Of a stretch of 64,000 bases of DNA, positions 24,555 through 33,389 are shown piece after piece. Below the pieces are notes generated by a model. That model made no database searches, was not told where the DNA came from, and saw only the letters and a program-made list of their open reading frames with translations. Each line of letters begins with the position of its first letter. Within the stretch, counting starts at the first letter, position 1. The stretch is from contig NZ_LGKP01000012.1 of the NCBI RefSeq assembly GCF_001306135.1, forward strand, positions 1 to 64,000, written 5' to 3'. The translations under genes and the position numbers were made by a program. Source of the DNA: Herpetosiphon geysericola. GTDB taxonomy: Bacteria > Chloroflexota > Chloroflexia > Chloroflexales > Herpetosiphonaceae.

Positions 24555-25163
24555 TTATTGTGCTTCAACGGTGGCAGTTAGCACGCCGTCGCTTACTTCG
24601 ATTGCCGTAATCCGTTGGCCATTGGCGGCGAGTTGATTGTTGAGTTTGGCCTCTAAGGTTTGGGCCAATTGCTCTGGGTCAAGCAAAAAGCCAAGTGCGC
24701 CATCAATTTGGGCATCAACCACATCAATTCGACCATCGGCGGTTACTTGCACGCCTGCTGTTGCTGTGCCAGTTATGCCATACGCGCCAACGGTTGCGCC
24801 CAAACGGCCTGGCGTAAAGCGCACCGTCGCACTATCCAATGGGCTAATTTCATTAGGATTGGCCTGCAAAAACTGGTTGATTTCGCTATCGGTCACTTGG
24901 ACAGTGCCCTGGAACCCAGCAGGAATTTCGCTGTTGGGGCCGCCAAGTTGTTCATCGAGCTTACGATCAATTTGTTGTTCGAGTTGGCCGCCCAAGGTAT
25001 TGCCTGCTTGCTCGCTGAGCATGGGTCGTAGATAGAAATAGACTCCCAACAAACCACCCAAGACCAAAAAAACCAACACCGTTAGCGTTGTCAAACAACC
25101 AAACAAACAACCGCGGCGGCGGCGTGGTGGCGGTGGTGGTGCATAGCCATAGCCATAACCCAT
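24555..25163 (-). CDS. Single-span membrane protein directly behind the T-box leader
   Basis: The start is set at ATG 25163 (MGYGYGYAPPPPPRRRRG), with AGGAGG five bases upstream; codons further upstream belong to the T-box leader. The 202-residue product has a short Gly/Tyr-Pro-Arg cytoplasmic tip, one membrane helix (about residues 23-44, LTTLTVLVFLVLGGLLGVYF) and an extracytoplasmic domain. That domain contains VQVTDSEINQFL and a lipid-binding-like beta pattern ending ITAIEVSDGVLTATVEAQ, similar in style to LptE/DUF2993-like proteins, but I cannot assign it. It is oddly the first gene after a leader that reads threonyl-tRNA. Confidence 0.75.
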   Translation of the reverse strand: MGYGYGYAPPPPPRRRRGCLFGCLTTLTVLVFLVLGGLLGVYFYLRPMLSEQAGNTLGGQLEQQIDRKLDEQLGGPNSEIPAGFQGTVQVTDSEINQFLQANPNEISPLDSATVRFTPGRLGATVGAYGITGTATAGVQVTADGRIDVVDAQIDGALGFLLDPEQLAQTLEAKLNNQLAANGQRITAIEVSDGVLTATVEAQ

Positions 25164-25186
25164 AAAACCTCCTGGATCGCGGTTAA

Positions 25187-25455
25187 ACAAAAATGCCCCG
25201 TCCTGCATATACATAGGACGAAGGCAAACATAAACCTCGTGGTTCCACCTAATTTCCAAATTAGTAAGCACTAATTTGCTTAAGTTGTCCGGTAGCGGGG
25301 ACAAATCGCATCGATCTACTAGCCAAGGACGTTCGGCGATGAACTCAGAGGGGGTATTGTTTGGTTCGTGCCAGCAACGCTCGCAATCTATGGCGCTGCT
25401 TCCCTGATGGTGTTACCCAAACAACATGGCCTCATCACTGTTCGGCTATTCAATT
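25187..25455 (-). promoter_or_regulatory. T-box leader, probably tRNA-Thr specific
   Basis: Read on the minus strand. Stem I is closed by GATGAG (25436-25431) and TTCATC (25343-25338). Its upper part has AGGGAAGCAGCGC paired to GCGTTGC around an ATTGCGA loop. The right side reads ACC-CCCTCTGAGTT, giving an ACC (Thr) specifier at 25355-25353 followed by the conserved CTC-GAG element. The T-box itself is AGGTGGAACCACGAGG (25250-25235), close to the consensus, with TGGA in the bulge; this would pair with a tRNA whose discriminator is U. An intrinsic terminator, GCCTTCGTCCT...AGGACGGGGC then TTTTTGTTT, lies at 25225-25187. It should raise expression of downstream genes when uncharged tRNA-Thr builds up. 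Confidence 0.85.
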
Positions 25456-25462
25456 GTGCTAG

Positions 25463-25492
25463 ATGCTACCATACCTTGGCGCTCTTCGTCAA
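25463..25492 (-). promoter_or_regulatory. Predicted promoter of the T-box transcript
   Basis: On the minus strand TTGACG (25492-25487) and TAGCAT (25468-25463) are 18 bases apart, about 27 bases before the start of stem I. It is the best promoter-like pair in the region. Confidence 0.5.
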
Positions 25493-25553
25493 TCAGTCCT
25501 GCGAATGAATATCTGTTTATCATGATTATCACCCTTTCGCCCCGCATTAAGGC

Positions 25554-25590
25554 AGGGAACACAAGGGGCTTTAATCCCCCTGCGTTCCCC
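25554..25590 (-). terminator. Hairpin behind the FGYP-repeat protein gene
   Basis: GGGAAC-CA-GGGG pairs with CCCC-TG-GTTCCC around a seven-base loop, 70 bases past the stop at 25660. The T-tract is poor, so termination is likely but not certain. Confidence 0.55.
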
Positions 25591-25659
25591 TAAATTACAA
25601 GTATTGGATTATTCGCGATTTTCCTCTCTAGCCAAAGCTGTTTGAATAGCAGGCTCAAT

Positions 25660-26604
25660 CTAGGGATTAAGGACTAGTGGTTTGGGTAATGGTGCTGGTG
25701 TTGGGCGCGGCGAACTGGTTGGCTCTGGCGTTGGGAGTGAGGTTGGCGTATATGGGCAACCATTGCGTGATGGCACACCTGCATGATGCGGACACTCATC
25801 ACGATTATCAGGAATTCCATCACCATCGCTATCTTTACCTGGTGGTGGTACTGGGGTTTCGGTTGGTGTTAGGGTAATTGGTAGCGCTGTAGGCGTTGCT
25901 GTTGGCGTATTGGTTGGTATTGGTGTATTGCTTGGATTTGGTTCAGGAGCTGAGTAAGTGCTGACTTCCTTGCCTAACAAACCCAATAAAACCTTAAATT
26001 CAGCGCTATTATTGGGATGCCACTCAAACCGCGCCCGCTCAAACCATTGAGTTATGACCGTATCGCCGTTGGCGTTGGTTTCGGTTTGGGCTTCGGTTAA
26101 GGGCAGGCCAAATAATTGCAACGAGCGCTCATAGGCATTCAAGCCATTGATGTTCAGTCCATGGCTTTGCCAATAGCTTTTAAACCCTACGCCTTGGGCT
26201 TGATCACAGACATTGTGTCCAGTTTCTTTGAACCACAGACAGCCATCTTTGGCCTCAACTGCTGGCTCAATTATCCGCCCAAGTTGCTCGAGGCGGGTTT
26301 TGCCAAGTAGTCCAAGCAGAATTTCGTAGGGCGTGCCAACGTTTTCTGGGTGCACTTCAAAGCGGTTGCGCTCAAGCCATTGCGTATTATAGGTTTGGCC
26401 TGTATCACGATTAACTTCATCGGCAGCAGCTGCAAGCGGATAGCCAAAAACTGGCAGGCCACCATTCGCCTCCCAATAATCGCTAAATGGCTCTTCCAAG
26501 CAAAAGCCTGTTTGCTCAAAACATAAATTATGCGCAAAACTTGCTTGCGGCCAAGCCCCAAGCACAATTATGCCGATGGCTAATACTCCAATTAGACGAC
26601 GCAT
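25660..26604 (-). CDS. Secreted protein with two FGYP-type repeats and a calcium-binding TSP3 motif
   Basis: Start ATG 26604 (MRRLIGVLAIGIIVLGAWPQ) has GGAGG upstream and opens a signal peptide ending near ASFAH; the 74 codons before it are not supported. Two copies of a ~95-residue repeat follow: SDYWEANGGLPVFGYPL...QWLERNRFEVHPEN...YEILLGLLGK, and SYWQSHGLNI...LFGLPLTEA...QWFERARFEWHPNN...FKVLLGLLGK. A Pro/Thr linker, one thrombospondin-type calcium loop (DSDGDGIPDNRDECP) and a Pro-rich tail complete the 314 residues. I recall this repeat from many Chloroflexota exported proteins, but its function is not known to me. It is divergent from the ABC exporter gene, with a shared upstream region of 164 bases. 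Confidence 0.8.
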   Translation of the reverse strand: MRRLIGVLAIGIIVLGAWPQASFAHNLCFEQTGFCLEEPFSDYWEANGGLPVFGYPLAAAADEVNRDTGQTYNTQWLERNRFEVHPENVGTPYEILLGLLGKTRLEQLGRIIEPAVEAKDGCLWFKETGHNVCDQAQGVGFKSYWQSHGLNINGLNAYERSLQLFGLPLTEAQTETNANGDTVITQWFERARFEWHPNNSAEFKVLLGLLGKEVSTYSAPEPNPSNTPIPTNTPTATPTALPITLTPTETPVPPPGKDSDGDGIPDNRDECPHHAGVPSRNGCPYTPTSLPTPEPTSSPRPTPAPLPKPLVLNP

Positions 26605-26768
26605 TTTTTTCCTCCAAACGACTAGCGAATCAGTAGATAGACCGATCTCAGTGTGGCCAAACTCGGTTAAGCTAGCTTCTAGCTCTAATGTTTTGGATGA
26701 CATCAGATCAATCATGGCAAGATTGGTGGCCAAACTATGCCATCGTGTGCTAAATCTGGGAGTATCTA

Positions 26769-28556
26769 ATGGCCAAACGTGAATTTTCGGTTGAACATGA
26801 ATATAGCTACCCACGCAGTAGCCCAATTCGCTGGATTATAGCGCATGTTTGGCGCTATTGGTTTTTAGCGTGTGTGGTGTTAATCTGTTTTCTTGGTTCG
26901 TGGGTAACCTACTCGCAAGCACGAGTGGTCATCGGCGACGTGGCGGCAATGCTCGAAGTGCCATTCGATGGCAGCGTATTGTTGCGGCTCTCGCTGATTA
27001 TTTTGGCTCTTTTAGTTGCTGATGGCTTTTGTTTGTGGTTCGGCAGTTTGGCTGGCGAAACAATTGCTGCTCGCTTCGAGGCCGATGCCCGTGAAGAGTT
27101 ATATACCAGTCTGTTGGGCAAAAGCCAAGCCTACCACGACCGCCAACGCGTCGGCGATTTGATGGCCCGCGCTACCGATGATACCAGCCAACTGGCTAGC
27201 ATGATCGTGCCTGGCAGCACCATGATCTTTGAAAGTATCTTGGGGATTGTGGTTCCTTTAGCCTACATTGCTTTTATTAAGATCGAATTGCTTTTGATTC
27301 CGCTTGGTTTTGTGGCTTGCTATATCATCGCAGTACGGCGCTATGTGCGGCGCTTAAACCCAGTTATTGCCGAACAGCGCGAGCAATTTGGTAAGCTCAA
27401 TGCTGGCCTCGAAGAAACCATCTCGGGCATTGAAGTGGTCAAGGCCAGCGCCCGCGAAGGCTTTGAACGGCTTAAATATCGCCGCCACGCTCGTGGCTTC
27501 CGCGATTTGTTTGTGCAACAAGGTCGCATCGAAGCCCGCTATATTCCATTGTTGCTCTTTGGCATTACCTTCGGTTTAACCTTCTTGCACTCGATGATTT
27601 TGTTCGATCAAAGTCGCATCACCATTGCCGATATTATTGCGGTCATGAGCTTGATTGGCTTGTTGCGCTTCCCGACATTTATCTCATTGTTTGCCTTTAC
27701 CTTGGTTCAAACAGGTGTTGCCAGCGCAGGCCGGATTTTGAATGTGATCAAGGAAGAAACCGAGCTTGACGAAAATCTGCAAGGCCATCAAGCAACAATC
27801 AAAGGTGAGTTACGCTTTGATCACGTCCAATTTGGCTACGAAGCTCAGCCAATTTTGCACGATGTATCGTTTAGCGTAAAGCCAGGCCAAACCGTGGCGA
27901 TCGTTGGCCAAACTGGCTCTGGTAAAAGCGCCTTAACCCAATTGGTCAATCGCACCTACGATGTGCAAGCAGGCAGCGTATTAATCGATGGGATTGATGT
28001 GAGCGAGTGGAATCTCAATACCTTGCGCTCACAAATCTCCAAAATCGAGCAAGATGTGTTCTTGTTTTCGCGCACAATTGGCGAGAATATTGCTTTTGGG
28101 GCGCCCAACGCCCCCCGCGAGCAAATTATCGAAGCCGCCAAGGCCGCCCAAGCTCACGATTTTATTAGCTCGTTTGTTCATGGCTACGATACCGAAATTG
28201 GCGAGCGCGGCGTAACGCTCTCTGGTGGTCAGCGCCAACGCATCGCCTTGGCCCGCGCCTTCTTGAGCAATCCACGGATTTTGATTTTGGATGATTCGAC
28301 CAGCGCCATCGATAGTGCGACCGAAGATCAAATTCAACGTGCAATTCGCGAGGCCCAACGTGGCCGCACCACCTTGCTGATTACCCACCGACTTTCGCAA
28401 ATTCGCTGGGCCGATGTAATTTTGGTGCTCGATGGCGGACGAATTGTGGCAGCAGGCGATCACGAACATTTGCTGCGCACATCCAACCATTATCGCCGAA
28501 TCTTTGCCCGCTATGAAAGCTCGTTGCCACCAATTGAACAAGCAGTTTTGGCCTAG
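26769..28556 (+). CDS. ABC exporter half-transporter with Asp in place of the catalytic Glu
   Basis: This 595-residue fusion of a six-helix membrane domain (about 20-320) and an ATPase domain (345-595) is of the MsbA/multidrug exporter type. Walker A is GQTGSGKSALTQL, signature TLSGGQRQRIALARA, Walker B ILILDDSTSAID and H-loop LLITHRLSQIRWAD. The residue after Walker B is Asp where most exporters have Glu (LDE). That change is typical of the non-canonical subunit of heterodimeric exporters such as TM287 or BmrC, yet no second half-transporter is next to it: the downstream gene is on the other strand. GGGAG precedes the ATG. The substrate is unknown. Confidence 0.92.
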   Translation: MAKREFSVEHEYSYPRSSPIRWIIAHVWRYWFLACVVLICFLGSWVTYSQARVVIGDVAAMLEVPFDGSVLLRLSLIILALLVADGFCLWFGSLAGETIAARFEADAREELYTSLLGKSQAYHDRQRVGDLMARATDDTSQLASMIVPGSTMIFESILGIVVPLAYIAFIKIELLLIPLGFVACYIIAVRRYVRRLNPVIAEQREQFGKLNAGLEETISGIEVVKASAREGFERLKYRRHARGFRDLFVQQGRIEARYIPLLLFGITFGLTFLHSMILFDQSRITIADIIAVMSLIGLLRFPTFISLFAFTLVQTGVASAGRILNVIKEETELDENLQGHQATIKGELRFDHVQFGYEAQPILHDVSFSVKPGQTVAIVGQTGSGKSALTQLVNRTYDVQAGSVLIDGIDVSEWNLNTLRSQISKIEQDVFLFSRTIGENIAFGAPNAPREQIIEAAKAAQAHDFISSFVHGYDTEIGERGVTLSGGQRQRIALARAFLSNPRILILDDSTSAIDSATEDQIQRAIREAQRGRTTLLITHRLSQIRWADVILVLDGGRIVAAGDHEHLLRTSNHYRRIFARYESSLPPIEQAVLA

Positions 28557-28597
28557 AATCCAATGCGCCATCAGTTGATTCTGGTGGCGCATTGCAT

Positions 28598-29044
28598 TTA
28601 AGTCAGTTGGAGCCACGGCTGTTCGGTCTGGTTGGCAAATACGGTCACAATATCGCGAATCAATTGCTGTGATTGACGATTTTTGGAGATAAACCCATCA
28701 AGCCCAGCCTGATAGAATAATTCTTGGGCTTGCTCATCACGGCTCCAGCCAATAATTTTAGCATCGTCGGCCAAGGCCCGATGCTTAAAATGCTCAGAAC
28801 GAATTTGTGGCATCAGCTCAGCGATTCCTACGCCATCAGCTAAGCGTTGATCAATCAAAATTAAGCGCGCATAGTGCTGCGGTTGATATTCGAGCCATTG
28901 TAATAGCTGAAAACTGGTGCTGCAAATGCTAATTGCTGTTGATAAATTGCATTGCGTTAACAGTTGTTCTGCGCCGCGAAATTGGGTTTTGGCCATAATT
29001 TGTAAAACCCGAGTACTCTCCACCAGACACACATTGGCTAACAT
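28598..29044 (-). CDS. Degenerate receiver-domain protein
   Basis: Start at ATG 29044, with AAGGAG seven bases upstream; 148 residues. The fold pattern is that of a CheY-like receiver: first strand ANVCLVEST with Glu9 where an acidic pair is expected, putative phosphoacceptor Asp65 in LILIDQRLADG, IIGWSRDE for the switch Ser/Thr, AGLDGFISKN for the conserved Lys. Only one acidic residue remains in the first loop, so Mg binding and phosphorylation are doubtful. There is no output domain. It lies convergent to the ABC exporter gene. Confidence 0.7.
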   Translation of the reverse strand: MLANVCLVESTRVLQIMAKTQFRGAEQLLTQCNLSTAISICSTSFQLLQWLEYQPQHYARLILIDQRLADGVGIAELMPQIRSEHFKHRALADDAKIIGWSRDEQAQELFYQAGLDGFISKNRQSQQLIRDIVTVFANQTEQPWLQLT

Positions 29045-29530
29045 GCCATGCTCCTTGCTCCAGATCATACTATTCTATTTCTAGAATATTGATATACCGA
29101 ATCAGCTCTATTGGTGACTTTAGCACCACATAAGGCTGAAAATTGGCTGATTGCGTGATTAATGCGCTTCGATGCTTGAATTGCAGAAGGTGATTGTTTG
29201 CGGCGATGCTGCTCTCAGTGAGCTTGATTATAGCATAGCTCAATCTAGCCTACACCCATTTTAATCAAAAATACACTCCAAAAAGATTATTTTGTGTTGA
29301 TTACTGCGCTCAATAGCCGCTTTTAGGCAAAATCTTCGATTTTTGGTATCAACTTTCGGCTAATTAATAGCTATTAACCAATTTAAGTAATTATGATATC
29401 AATATATGCAGATAAATGAGTTTGACACGTTTGATTGTGCTTGGTTGCCTAACCGAAGTTTAGCCCAAACTGCCTGCCAACAGCATTGCCGTACTTTGTA
29501 GATGGGCTTAAATTTTGTTAATTAAAACCC
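29045..29530. other. AT-rich intergenic stretch, no gene seen
   Basis: There is no plausible ORF and no repeat words of the kind seen elsewhere. The sequence is AT-rich with short palindromic tracts such as TTAATTAATAGCTATTAA (about 29359-29376). It may hold regulatory sites for the chitinase gene. Confidence 0.5.
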
Positions 29531-29559
29531 TTGACAAATGTTTAAAAATCAGTTAAAGT
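29531..29559 (+). promoter_or_regulatory. Strong predicted promoter of the chitinase gene
   Basis: A perfect TTGACA (29531-29536), 17-base spacer and TAAAGT (29554-29559) lie about 100 bases ahead of the chitinase start. This is the closest match to a sigma-70 consensus in the window. Confidence 0.7.
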
Positions 29560-29662
29560 CTTTGTAATTCCAATGAAATTATTTAGTAACCCTCTGAGTT
29601 GGCTAGCATTATGGAACGCTCGTGACGGATGAACTCTCGATAAGCACGAAGGAGTGACGATT

Positions 29663-31228
29663 ATGAATGTGATCCATCGTCGTTTTCGGTTTCTAGCCTT
29701 TATCTTAATCCCCGTTCTTGTTATGCTGATGGTCTTGAGTCAGCAAAAGGTTCAAGCTGCCGCCCCAGCCTGGGATGGCAACAATCACGCCTATGCGATT
29801 GGCAATCGGGTAAGTTATGCTGGTGGCGAATATGAATGTATTCAAGCCCACACCTCATTGCCCAATTGGAATCCGGTTGATGTGCCAGCCTTGTGGCGCG
29901 CGGTTTCACCAAGCAATCCAACCGCAACGCCGAATAACCCAACCGCAACCCCACGGCCTGCAACTGCTACCCCGCGACCTGCGACGGCAACGCCGCGGCC
30001 CGGTACGGCAACGCCAACGCCGAATAACCCAACCGCAACCCCACGGCCTGCAACTGCAACACCGGTGTTGCCAACCGCAACCACCACGCCTGGCGGCGGC
30101 AAGCGCATCATCGGCTACTTCGCCGAATGGGGCGTCTACGGTCGCAACTATCATGTGCGCAACATCAAAACCAGCGGTTCAGCTGCCAAGTTGACCCACA
30201 TCAACTACGCATTTGGCAACGTCGTCAATAGCCGCTGCCAATTGGGCGACACCTACGCCGATTATGATCGAGCATATAGCGCTGCTGAAAGCGTCGATGG
30301 CGTAGCCGACACTTGGGATACTGGCGTATTGCGCGGCAGCTTCGGCCAATTGCGCAAGCTCAAAGCAGAATTCCCGCACTTGAAAGTGATGATCTCATTG
30401 GGTGGTTGGACGTGGTCGGCTGGCTTCTCGGATGCTGCGTTGCCAGCAAACCGCGCTGCGTTCGTCAAATCATGTGTCGATTTGTTCATCAAGGATTCAC
30501 GTTGGGCCGGCGTATTCGATGGCATCGACATCGACTGGGAATACCCTGGTTCATGTGGTAACACCTGTAACTTCCGCCCAGAAGATACCCAAAACTTCAC
30601 CGCCTTGTTGAGCGAATTCCGCAGCCAATTGAATGCAGTTCGCCCAGGCTTGTTGTTGACGATTGCAGCGCCTGCTGACCCAGCGAAGATCGCCAAGATT
30701 CAAGTTGGCCAGATTCACCAATATCTCGATTTCATCAACATTATGACCTATGACTTGCACGGTGCTTGGGAAGCCAACACCAACTTCCAATCAAACTTAT
30801 ATTCAATTGCTGGCGATCCAGGCCCAGTCTACTCGGTTGACGCAGGCGTAAACGCTTGGTTGAACGGTGGAACTCCAGCGAATAAAGTTGTGGTTGGTGT
30901 GCCATTCTATGGTCGCGGCTGGCAAAATGTGCCAAGCACCAACAATGGCTTGTTCCAACCAGGCTCGGCTGCTCCAGCCACCTACGAAGCAGGCATCGAA
31001 GATTACAAAGTACTCAAAACCAAAGGCTTGACCCGCTACTCAAATAGCGCTGCTGGCGCTGCTTGGCTCTACGGCAACGGCCAATTCTGGACCTACGATG
31101 ACCCAGCAGTGATGAAAATCAAGACCGACTACGTGAAAGCAAAAGGTCTTGGCGGCACAATGTTCTGGGAATTGAGCGGCGACACTACTGATGGCGAATT
31201 GATCAACGCACTCTATCAAGGTCGCTAG
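29663..31228 (+). CDS. Secreted chitinase, CBM5/12 plus GH18
   Basis: This 521-residue exo-enzyme cuts beta-1,4-GlcNAc chains. After the signal peptide (cleavage near KVQA-AAP) comes a CBM5/12 chitin-binding module (AWDGNNHAYAIGNRVSYAGG...CIQAHTSLPNW...LW). Next is a Pro/Thr linker of NPTATP/RPATATP repeats, then a GH18 barrel with MISLGGWTWS and the catalytic FDGIDIDWEYPG (Asp289, Asp291, acid Glu293), FINIMTYDLHG, and GVPFYGRGW. The terminal AKGLGGTMFWELSGDT is the last family motif. ATG 29663 has GAAGGAG eight bases upstream. It has no YLP tail. A strong promoter precedes it. Confidence 0.95.
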   Translation: MNVIHRRFRFLAFILIPVLVMLMVLSQQKVQAAAPAWDGNNHAYAIGNRVSYAGGEYECIQAHTSLPNWNPVDVPALWRAVSPSNPTATPNNPTATPRPATATPRPATATPRPGTATPTPNNPTATPRPATATPVLPTATTTPGGGKRIIGYFAEWGVYGRNYHVRNIKTSGSAAKLTHINYAFGNVVNSRCQLGDTYADYDRAYSAAESVDGVADTWDTGVLRGSFGQLRKLKAEFPHLKVMISLGGWTWSAGFSDAALPANRAAFVKSCVDLFIKDSRWAGVFDGIDIDWEYPGSCGNTCNFRPEDTQNFTALLSEFRSQLNAVRPGLLLTIAAPADPAKIAKIQVGQIHQYLDFINIMTYDLHGAWEANTNFQSNLYSIAGDPGPVYSVDAGVNAWLNGGTPANKVVVGVPFYGRGWQNVPSTNNGLFQPGSAAPATYEAGIEDYKVLKTKGLTRYSNSAAGAAWLYGNGQFWTYDDPAVMKIKTDYVKAKGLGGTMFWELSGDTTDGELINALYQGR

Positions 31229-31371
31229 TTTTCAAACTCATATCGGTGAGGCTGAATGGCGCAGGCAGCAATGCTTGCGTCATTTGGTTTTTAACTGGCG
31301 ATTAAGCTGGTTTGCGGTATGCTTCTTGATTTACCAAGCCTAGCATTTTGTAGCTGGCAAGGAGTGGTGCG

Positions 31372-32244
31372 ATGGCCGCAGAGCATGCATTTGGCAATGA
31401 AGCTACGCTTGGTGATGATGAATTACCAGCGTATGCCCCGATGTTGCAAGCATTTCATCGAGCGTGTGCAGTTTCGTTGGTTGCAATTATTGATTCGTTG
31501 CCGCTGAATGAGGGCATGGCAGTGCTAGATCTTGGCAGTGGCGATGGTTTTTATTCAGCCCTGCTGGCCCAACGGGTTGGCACAAGTGGCAAGGTTATTG
31601 CCGCAGATTCATCGCCCGCCTATTTGAATTTGGCCCAAAACGCGCTTGGCGCGACCAAATTTGCCGAGCGGGTCAGCTTTGAGCAGGTTGATATTCGCCA
31701 ATTGCCTTGGCCTGACGATCATTTCGATCTGGTTTGGTGTGCGCATAGTTTATATAGCTTGCCCGAGCCGCAAGCAGCAATCGCCGAATTAACGAGGGTA
31801 ACCAAGCCTGGCGGCTGGGTGGCAATTCTAGAAAATGACACGATGCATCATCATGTGTTTCCATGGCCGCCAGAGATTGAGCTAGCCATTCGCAATAGCC
31901 AATTGGCCGATATTGCCGATGAGCCAATTAAGCTGCAAAAATATGAGCTTGGACGCAATTTGCTGGGCTATTTTACCGATGCTGGCTTGAGCGACTGCGC
32001 AATGCGTTCGTATACCATCGATCACCAATACCCTTTGAGTGTTGATGAACAAACCTTTATGCACCACTATCTTGTTGATTTGCTGCAACATGTTGATTCA
32101 CAGCTTGAGCCGACAATGCTATCCGAGGTTGAAACCTTGATTAATCCCAAGAATCCCGACAGCATGTTTAACCAGCCAAGCTTCTATTCGAACCACCTGG
32201 AGTTGCTCGCGCTAGGCCGTAAGCCTGCCTCAATGCTTGAGTGA
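31372..32244 (+). CDS. SAM-dependent methyltransferase (class I)
   Basis: A 290-residue protein with a Methyltransf_11-type Rossmann domain: AVLDLGSGDGFYSALLAQRV (motif I, near residue 53), IAADSSPAYL (acidic end of strand 2), QVDIRQLPWPDDHFDLVWCA (motifs II-III) and VTKPGGWVAI. The C-terminal ~100 residues are family-specific and probably bind the substrate, which cannot be inferred. CAAGGAG precedes the ATG. It stands 44 bases ahead of the M24 peptidase on the same strand, so they may be co-transcribed. Confidence 0.88.
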   Translation: MAAEHAFGNEATLGDDELPAYAPMLQAFHRACAVSLVAIIDSLPLNEGMAVLDLGSGDGFYSALLAQRVGTSGKVIAADSSPAYLNLAQNALGATKFAERVSFEQVDIRQLPWPDDHFDLVWCAHSLYSLPEPQAAIAELTRVTKPGGWVAILENDTMHHHVFPWPPEIELAIRNSQLADIADEPIKLQKYELGRNLLGYFTDAGLSDCAMRSYTIDHQYPLSVDEQTFMHHYLVDLLQHVDSQLEPTMLSEVETLINPKNPDSMFNQPSFYSNHLELLALGRKPASMLE

Positions 32245-32288
32245 GAGTGCTATACTGAGCATATTCTATCTTGGTGGAGGTTTGGCTT

Positions 32289-33389
32289 ATGAGTGGTGTT
32301 CGAATTCGACGATTGGCCAGCGCTGCCCGCCCGCAAGGGATGGATTATGTGGTGCTGATGCCTGGGGCTAATTTACAGTATTTTACCGGCTTGAGCTTGC
32401 ATTTAAGCGAGCGCTTGGCCTTGGCCTTAATTGCTGCCGATGCCCAGAGCATTCATATTGTGTTGCCAGCCTTGGAGCAACCGCGCGCTTTGGCCGAATA
32501 TAGCGGCGAGATTGCAGTGCGTTGGTTTCCATGGAGCGATGATGAAGGCCCGATGAATGCCTTGCGCAACGCCGCCGCTGGCTTGATTGGCCGCACGGTT
32601 GGCGTAGAATATACGACGATGCGCGTGATGGAATTGCGGGCCTTAGAAGAAGTTGCCGGAATTCATAGCATTGATGCCAGTGCGGCAATTGCCAGCTTGC
32701 GCATGCAAAAAGGCAACGACGAAATTGAGCTGATGCGCGAGGCCGTGCGGATTGTTGAAGCTGGGCTTAAAACTGCGATTGAGGCGATTCAGCCAGGCAG
32801 AACTGAGCGCGAAATTGCTCGCATGTGGGAAGAAGCAATGCAGGCTGCTGGTGGCGAAGGCCCATCGTTTGCCACGATTGTGGCGAGTGGCCCAAATAGT
32901 GCTAATCCGCATCACACCACGGGCGAGCGCCAAATTCAAACTGGCGATCTGGTGATTCTCGATGGCGGGGCTTTGTATCGCGGCTATTGCTCGGATATTA
33001 CCCGCACGGTGAGCGTGGGCGAGCCAACGGCGCAACAACGCAAATTGTATGACGCGGTTTTGGCGGCCAATCGAGCTGCTTGTGCAGGAGCCAAACCAGG
33101 GATGAGCGGTGCGCAAGTTGATCGTTTGGCGCGTCAAGTCATTGAAGATGCAGAATTAGGCCGTTATTTCATCCATCGCACTGGCCATGGCTTGGGTATG
33201 GAAATCCACGAACCACCCTATATCGCCAGTACCAACAAAGTGGCCTTGCCCATTGGCACGGTCTTTACGGTTGAGCCTGGTACTTATGTTGCTGGAATTG
33301 GCGGGGTGCGAATTGAAGATGATGTACTGTTGACCGCCAACGGGGCAGAATGTTTGACCAACTTTCCACGGGAGCTGATTGTTAAATGA
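32289..33389 (+). CDS. Xaa-Pro aminopeptidase / M24 family metallopeptidase
   Basis: The protein has 366 residues. The N-terminal creatinase-like domain (1-125) is followed by the pita-bread catalytic domain. The dinuclear metal ligands are present: Asp in LVILDGGALYRGYCSD and the second Asp in that stretch (before ITRTV), His in HRTGHGLGMEIHEPP, Glu in FTVEPGTYV and Glu in GVRIEDDVLL. This pattern fits prolidase/aminopeptidase P, which cleave X-Pro bonds. ATG 32289 is chosen because TGGAGG lies about eight bases upstream. Its stop overlaps the start of a 43-residue membrane protein (ATGA), starting a small string of linked membrane genes. Confidence 0.92.
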   Translation: MSGVRIRRLASAARPQGMDYVVLMPGANLQYFTGLSLHLSERLALALIAADAQSIHIVLPALEQPRALAEYSGEIAVRWFPWSDDEGPMNALRNAAAGLIGRTVGVEYTTMRVMELRALEEVAGIHSIDASAAIASLRMQKGNDEIELMREAVRIVEAGLKTAIEAIQPGRTEREIARMWEEAMQAAGGEGPSFATIVASGPNSANPHHTTGERQIQTGDLVILDGGALYRGYCSDITRTVSVGEPTAQQRKLYDAVLAANRAACAGAKPGMSGAQVDRLARQVIEDAELGRYFIHRTGHGLGMEIHEPPYIASTNKVALPIGTVFTVEPGTYVAGIGGVRIEDDVLLTANGAECLTNFPRELIVK

